From Henricia sp. BOLD:AAB3569 (lineage: Eukaryota; Echinodermata; Asteroidea; Spinulosida; Echinasteridae), in NCBI GenBank assembly GCA_037783545.1, contig JBBELK010000093.1, positions 1,922,001 through 1,986,000 on the forward strand: DNA of 64,000 nt, written 5' to 3'. Each line of letters opens with the position of its first letter. Positions within the stretch are counted from its first letter, which is position 1. The notes beneath the pieces were generated by a model. That model did no database searches and was not told the DNA's origin. It saw only the letters and a list, made by a program, of their open reading frames with translations. Below are positions 60,151 through 64,000 of the stretch, one piece after another. The translations under genes were made by a program, and so were the position numbers.

Positions 60151-60309
60151 AGGAATAAATTAAATGCATATGCCTGGGTACAAAATATTTAAGATCTAGG
60201 TCACGCGTTAGTTGAAATGTGTACTGAGACGTTGTGTACTTTACTGCGAAGACTGGATGGAAAAGTGATTGTACATTTACACTCTTGTTTAACGCTTATT
60301 GTTTATTCA

Positions 60310-60540
60310 GACTGGTCTCCTCGATGAAGAAACAGAACAGGCAACCGCAAACCATCACAAAGTACTTGCACTCGCTAAACAAATTTGCTGAGTTTTTGGT
60401 GCTGAACGAGGACATAGGACACAAGCTGAATGCCCGCCCAGCAACAATACACAAGTTTTTGACACTTTGCAGCCATTTCATCCATAAGCTGAGACCGGGG
60501 GTAGTGAAACGCATGAACGAGAACAAAGCTCGCATTGGTG
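60310..60540 (+). pseudogene. Helical recombinase-like domain (SAM-like N domain)
   Basis: After a ttattcag acceptor: RLVSSMKKQNRQPQTITKYL, HSLNKFAEFLVLNEDIGHKL, then NARPATIHKFLTLC and RPGVVKRMNENKARIGG with a GTAAGT donor. The pattern T(I)xxYLxSLxxFxxFL resembles the N-terminal SAM-like domain of tyrosine recombinases and Crypton-like proteins. The catalytic domain is not seen. The frame is intact in this exon. Confidence 0.5.
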
Positions 60541-60939
60541 GTAAGTGCACATGCTGCAAAAATTTTCTTATGCTGAAATTATAGATATGTTACCGTATAG
60601 AGGGCAAACTGGTGGGGTTAAAGTGATCAGCAAACCCTCAGAAAAAGAAGAGGAAGAAGAAACAAGAGAAGTTGAAGAAAAAAGACAAAGAAATCGTACA
60701 GAAGTAATAGGTGATTGGGGTTCAGCCCGATCACTTAAAAAACACTTTTAAAGCTTTGTGCTGAAGCAAATGCTGCTGCAAATGTGTGCAGCATTACTCT
60801 TGCTAAAAACATGTTTTGGAGATGAAATGTTCCACAATCAACAGTCCACATTCAAGTAATAACACATCTTTGTATTATACCTAACATAACATGTATACAA
60901 AGATTTGTGTGTGCTTTAAACCTTTATTTCTTCACACAG

Positions 60940-61260
60940 AATTAATTATCCGAGGAAGAGACATCCGTCTCTTCAGGGAACGTGCCACTAGAGAGTTGAA
61001 TATGCTATCAAACTCACGTAAGTCAGCTATTATACTCTGCAAAAATGAAACGCAAAAAGATATGTTTGTTCATAAAATTCAAATTAGGTGATATGGCATT
61101 ACAAACTCAACAAATTAACTGTAGCCGAGATGGAATGATGTGCACAGTAACAATTCCAACCATCGACGATGCCAATTCCACCGCATTTGTTACTCGAGAT
61201 TCACAGACAAGCAACATATTTTGCGAGTAAGCCAACGGATGACAAAGAGCAGAGAAATGC
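60940..61260 (+). pseudogene. Further exon pieces of the second C2H2 gene (tentative)
   Basis: After tcacacag: LIIRGRDIRLFRERATREL and NMLSNS, then near 61080 LGDMALQTQQINCSRDGMMC and TVTIPTIDDANSTAFVTRD. They are in line with the upstream exons but in changing frames, with no recognised domain. Confidence 0.3.
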
Positions 61261-61339
61261 TTGCCAGTAGCTCCGCTAGTACAGGTATGTCCTATTTTAT
61301 TTATTTTTATGTCAAATAATTTAATAAATGCTGTACTAC

Positions 61340-61700
61340 CCAGCAGGTTGACCCTCGCCGGGTATGCCTGCTCGGTCCTACTTGCAGACTTGTGGTGCCT
61401 ACTTGACCGTGTGGGTTTTCCCCTAGGGATTTCGCTGGGGGTTTTCCTCCCACTTCTAAAACTGCAACTCCTTCTTCGTCATCTCAAGTTGATAATAAAA
61501 TATAGTTAAAGCTAAAAACCGTATAGTTTATGGCATAAAGGGCCTTAGTTGCCGAAGATGTTATAAAATTAACAACAACAATGCCATGTTCAAGTCCCAA
61601 ATTCATAGAATTCAATTCAAAATTCTGTGTTCCAACTTGAGATGACGATTATCAACTTGAGATGACGAAGAAGGAGTTGCAGTTTTAGAAGTGGGAGGAT
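61340..61700. repeat. Repeat with inverted arms and SINE-like tail
   Basis: The block gggttttcctcccacttcta, aaactgcaactccttcttcg, tcatctcaagttgata at 61436-61495 recurs inverted at 61637-61697. It is related to the tail at 8810-8870. Confidence 0.55.
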
Positions 61701-62090
61701 ATAACAATATCATGTTTCAAATTCACCCAAATTTTAAATTTTTAATTAAAGGACATGCTTGGAAGATAAGTTTGTCAAAGCTATACATAACAGGAAATGG
61801 TGCTTAAAGATGAGGATACGAAGTAAAAATATCTGCAGTCCACATACCAAAGCACTTCCCCAACAAGAAAAAGATGGCCCAATTTCAAAACACCATCACG
61901 CCACAAAACAGTAATTCAAAAACATCCTCCAAACATCCTTAAAATAATGTTTGTTTAAAAGCTGGTACAGGGGAAAGGAAACAGGACATTGCACAACATT
62001 TTATGAGCTTACTATGTTTTCCTATTCTTTTGACCCCGGATCCTAATTATAAACAGGGACAGTAATTTTGTGAAAAGGGAAAAGCCCTAG
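61700..62090. other. Stretch without recognised gene
   Basis: Nothing assigned. Confidence 0.4.
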
Positions 62091-62094
62091 TGTT

Positions 62095-62552
62095 TAATGC
62101 ATAGTTCCGACCTGTCAATCAATCGAACCCGCCGACCAATCACAACAGAGCTAGCAGATATCACTGACATAGGTCAAAGTGCACTGTCTCACAACAGCAT
62201 GATCACGCGATATGTTCTGCCGGCCCCATACAATTTGTACAGTGTTGTATGCGATGATCCGGGTGAATTTTTTGTTTCAAGGCCGGTCGTTAATTTCGTT
62301 GTTCAAAAGTACGAAAGCACGTATGTCATGATATGACATCCCTGTATTACTGGCCCTTTACTCTGTGTTCTAAGATAACTGTCGACCCTGAAACATGAAT
62401 GCCTTTGAGTTTTCTCCAATGAATCTGTGCTTTCCGTTGAAAGTCCCATTGCTTTGTGCGTAGTGTGTCGCCATTTTTGACGATAGCGTGTGAGCCATAG
62501 CAACAATATCCACGGGGCGGGGCTAACTAGGCAAACTCGGAACTATGCATTA
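62095..62552 (+). mobile_element. MITE with TAATGCATAGTTCCGA ends (complete copy)
   Basis: The ends TAATGCATAGTTCCGA and inverse are perfect over 16 bases. It is 458 bp. The reverse-oriented partial copy is at 15327-15742. The same spurious frame (SSDLSINRTRRPITTELADI) appears in both, so it is a repeat, not a gene. Confidence 0.8.
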
Positions 62553-62559
62553 GGAATGA

Positions 62560-63830
62560 CCTAAACTTGTTGGCTCACTGCAAATACGGTATTGTCAGGT
62601 CATGTACATTCTAATTGGTTGATTTATATTCTACCAAAATAGAATATGAGGATTTAAACAGGAATTTCCTTAGAATGTTTTGTTTGGCCGTAATTGTCCA
62701 ACAAAGATTTCCCTACGAGTTTCAGGAACCAATTTTTTGTTTGGTCCCACAACTCATGGCCTAGTCTTTGTTGTGACATTCTGTCAGGTAGCTACCTGAT
62801 CCACATTCTGCGTTTGCGTTTTCACGCATGTACGTATGTGACAAGATAATCCACAGCAACCAGTTGGAACCTCTAAATACGTGATACTTTGACGATTGTG
62901 AAATGTCAATTTTTCACGTATTTTAAAACGTGAAAAAAAAAAACGGGTCTATTGTTTACAAAAGGTTTTCACGTCTTCGGCGGTCACAGTGCAGCATCTT
63001 TTTATGTGAAAATCATCTAGCCAAAATAAGATAATATTATCTGTCTGGACCAATCAAATTTGGGTGTTACAATTTTAAGAGAAACCATTTTTTTGTAAAA
63101 AAAATAATAAAAGTGAAAACGAATATCTGCCAAGACTCCTATTTTAGCTATCATGTAAATTTTCCTCACAAGAAAGTGGCTGGTTGGAAAGAAAACATGC
63201 TTAGATTTTTTATTTTAAAAATGTTAGTTTTAGAAATTCAACTGAACCACATTGCTCAGGTTTAGAGCATCTGAGTGATACCGCAAATTGTCAGAGGTCT
63301 CGGGTTCAAATCCTGATATATGACTTGCATTTCACACCAGACAAAATATATTGGGTTTACCTTATTCATATTCCTAGGTGGTAAAAATCCAGTCACAAGT
63401 ATGAAAGTACATAAAAATAGAATTTTGGTGATGCACTATTAATCTTGGTGATGCATTATTAGGCATAAATGTCCGATAACCCCTCGTTTCCTGCTTCGCC
63501 GACTTGAAAGTTAGACTTGAGTCTGGAGCACTGAGTGGTAATAGGTTGTAAGCGATGAAAGTAAAGCTGCAAAAAGAATGACGTTTTCATCGTTTCATTG
63601 GTTGAATCCAGTGACTCCTTTGGCTCGACTTCCAGCCGCAGTCATTGCTCGGGATCGGAAGTCCGTCTGTCAGCAAGTTTGCAGTTTTCATACAATCCAC
63701 ATACTTTTCTTCAAACAGTTTCCTTTTGCTTCATCTTTCTCTTTCAAAGCTGCCCTTCAGTGTTTTGCCACATGCATGGTGTGAGAAATACAATACAACT
63801 AATCGTGCAAGAAACAAGAGTGATCGCACT
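62560..63830. other. Stretch without recognised gene
   Basis: A tRNA-like box pair (near 63243-63320: cacattgctcaggtttagag and tctcgggttcaaatcc) may be a worn SINE head. No exon is supported. Confidence 0.35.
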
Positions 63831-63845
63831 TACATGTTGGATCAC

Positions 63846-63922
63846 CTCCCAGGTTTCTTGGAAGCCTGTTGAACGGCCTTCTTGGAGTCTTGCAGGGCCT
63901 TCCGGTGTCTTTTCTTGTACTC
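63846..63922 (-). CDS. Lysine-rich exon candidate at the right edge
   Basis: On the minus strand, after tctaactacccag, one frame reads EYKKRHRKALQDSKKAVQQA and then SKKPGR, followed by TGA. The third codon positions are mostly G or C, as in real exons. If a GTGATC or the stronger GTAAGT (63833-63828) is the donor, the stop may be avoided or another frame used. The pattern EYKK.R....DS....Q..KK loosely recalls the coiled helix of IMD/F-BAR proteins such as MTSS1. That is weak, and the other two frames are also open. Confidence 0.3.
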
Positions 63923-64000
63923 CTGGGTAGTTAGACAAAAGAATAATAGTATGGATATAACGTATATCATGGTGCTTCACTTTATTACCCCTGGTCAATG

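Overview
This is a gene-poor, intron-rich and very transposon-rich piece of an animal genome. Exons are short and flanked by GT/AG splice sites, the protein families are metazoan (CUB, THAP, C2H2, P2X7 intracellular-like), and tRNA-derived SINEs, an L2/CR1-type LINE tail, a Helitron relic and dozens of MITE-sized inverted-repeat elements fill the rest. The frequent words taggcctac and tacatgta, and the mix of DNA transposons, fit a marine invertebrate deuterostome, most likely an echinoderm. That is an impression from sequence style, not a proven assignment.

Region 1 (1 to about 22.05 kb, minus strand) is the 5' part of one secreted CUB-domain gene. A TATA box (22045-22051), a first coding exon (21713-21744), and four further exons (8956-9171, 6719-6891, 3351-3557, 481-618) join in consistent phase. 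They give a signal peptide followed by two complete four-cysteine CUB domains, and the gene runs off the left edge. Its introns hold SINEs and well-preserved MITEs with target duplications: TAA and TTA (PIF/Harbinger type), TTAA, TA, CAG, 8-bp (hAT) and 9-bp (Mutator-like). Several are nested.

Region 2 (22 to 39.3 kb) has no convincing gene. It holds Tc1/mariner-like MITEs (one nested in another), SINEs, a 1.75-kb element with 35-bp perfect terminal repeats and a second element inside it, and many smaller inverted-repeat elements.

Region 3 (39.3 to 43.8 kb) has a THAP-domain exon, then a short LTR retroelement fossil (41058-43791) with two similar LTRs and a much reduced interior.

Region 4 (45 to 49 kb) has a locally amplified exon-like unit (about six copies) and pieces of a P2X7-intracellular-domain-like gene, part of which is duplicated.

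Region 5 (49.5 to 61.3 kb) is the richest. It has a Helitron Rep-domain relic broken by a Harbinger-type MITE, then a multi-exon gene pairing two C2H2 fingers with a Kolobok-like DDE transposase domain. A hAT-like element with a LINE and a MITE inside it sits in one intron of that gene. Last comes a paralogous C2H2 gene joined to an unfamiliar N-terminal region and a recombinase-like helical domain. The four TTAA-flanked MITEs of region 1 and the TTAA-type (Kolobok-like) transposase in region 5 could be partners.

Region 6 (61.3 to 64 kb) is mostly repeats, with one lysine-rich exon candidate at the right edge. Exon junctions were read by eye; no alignment or database search was possible.
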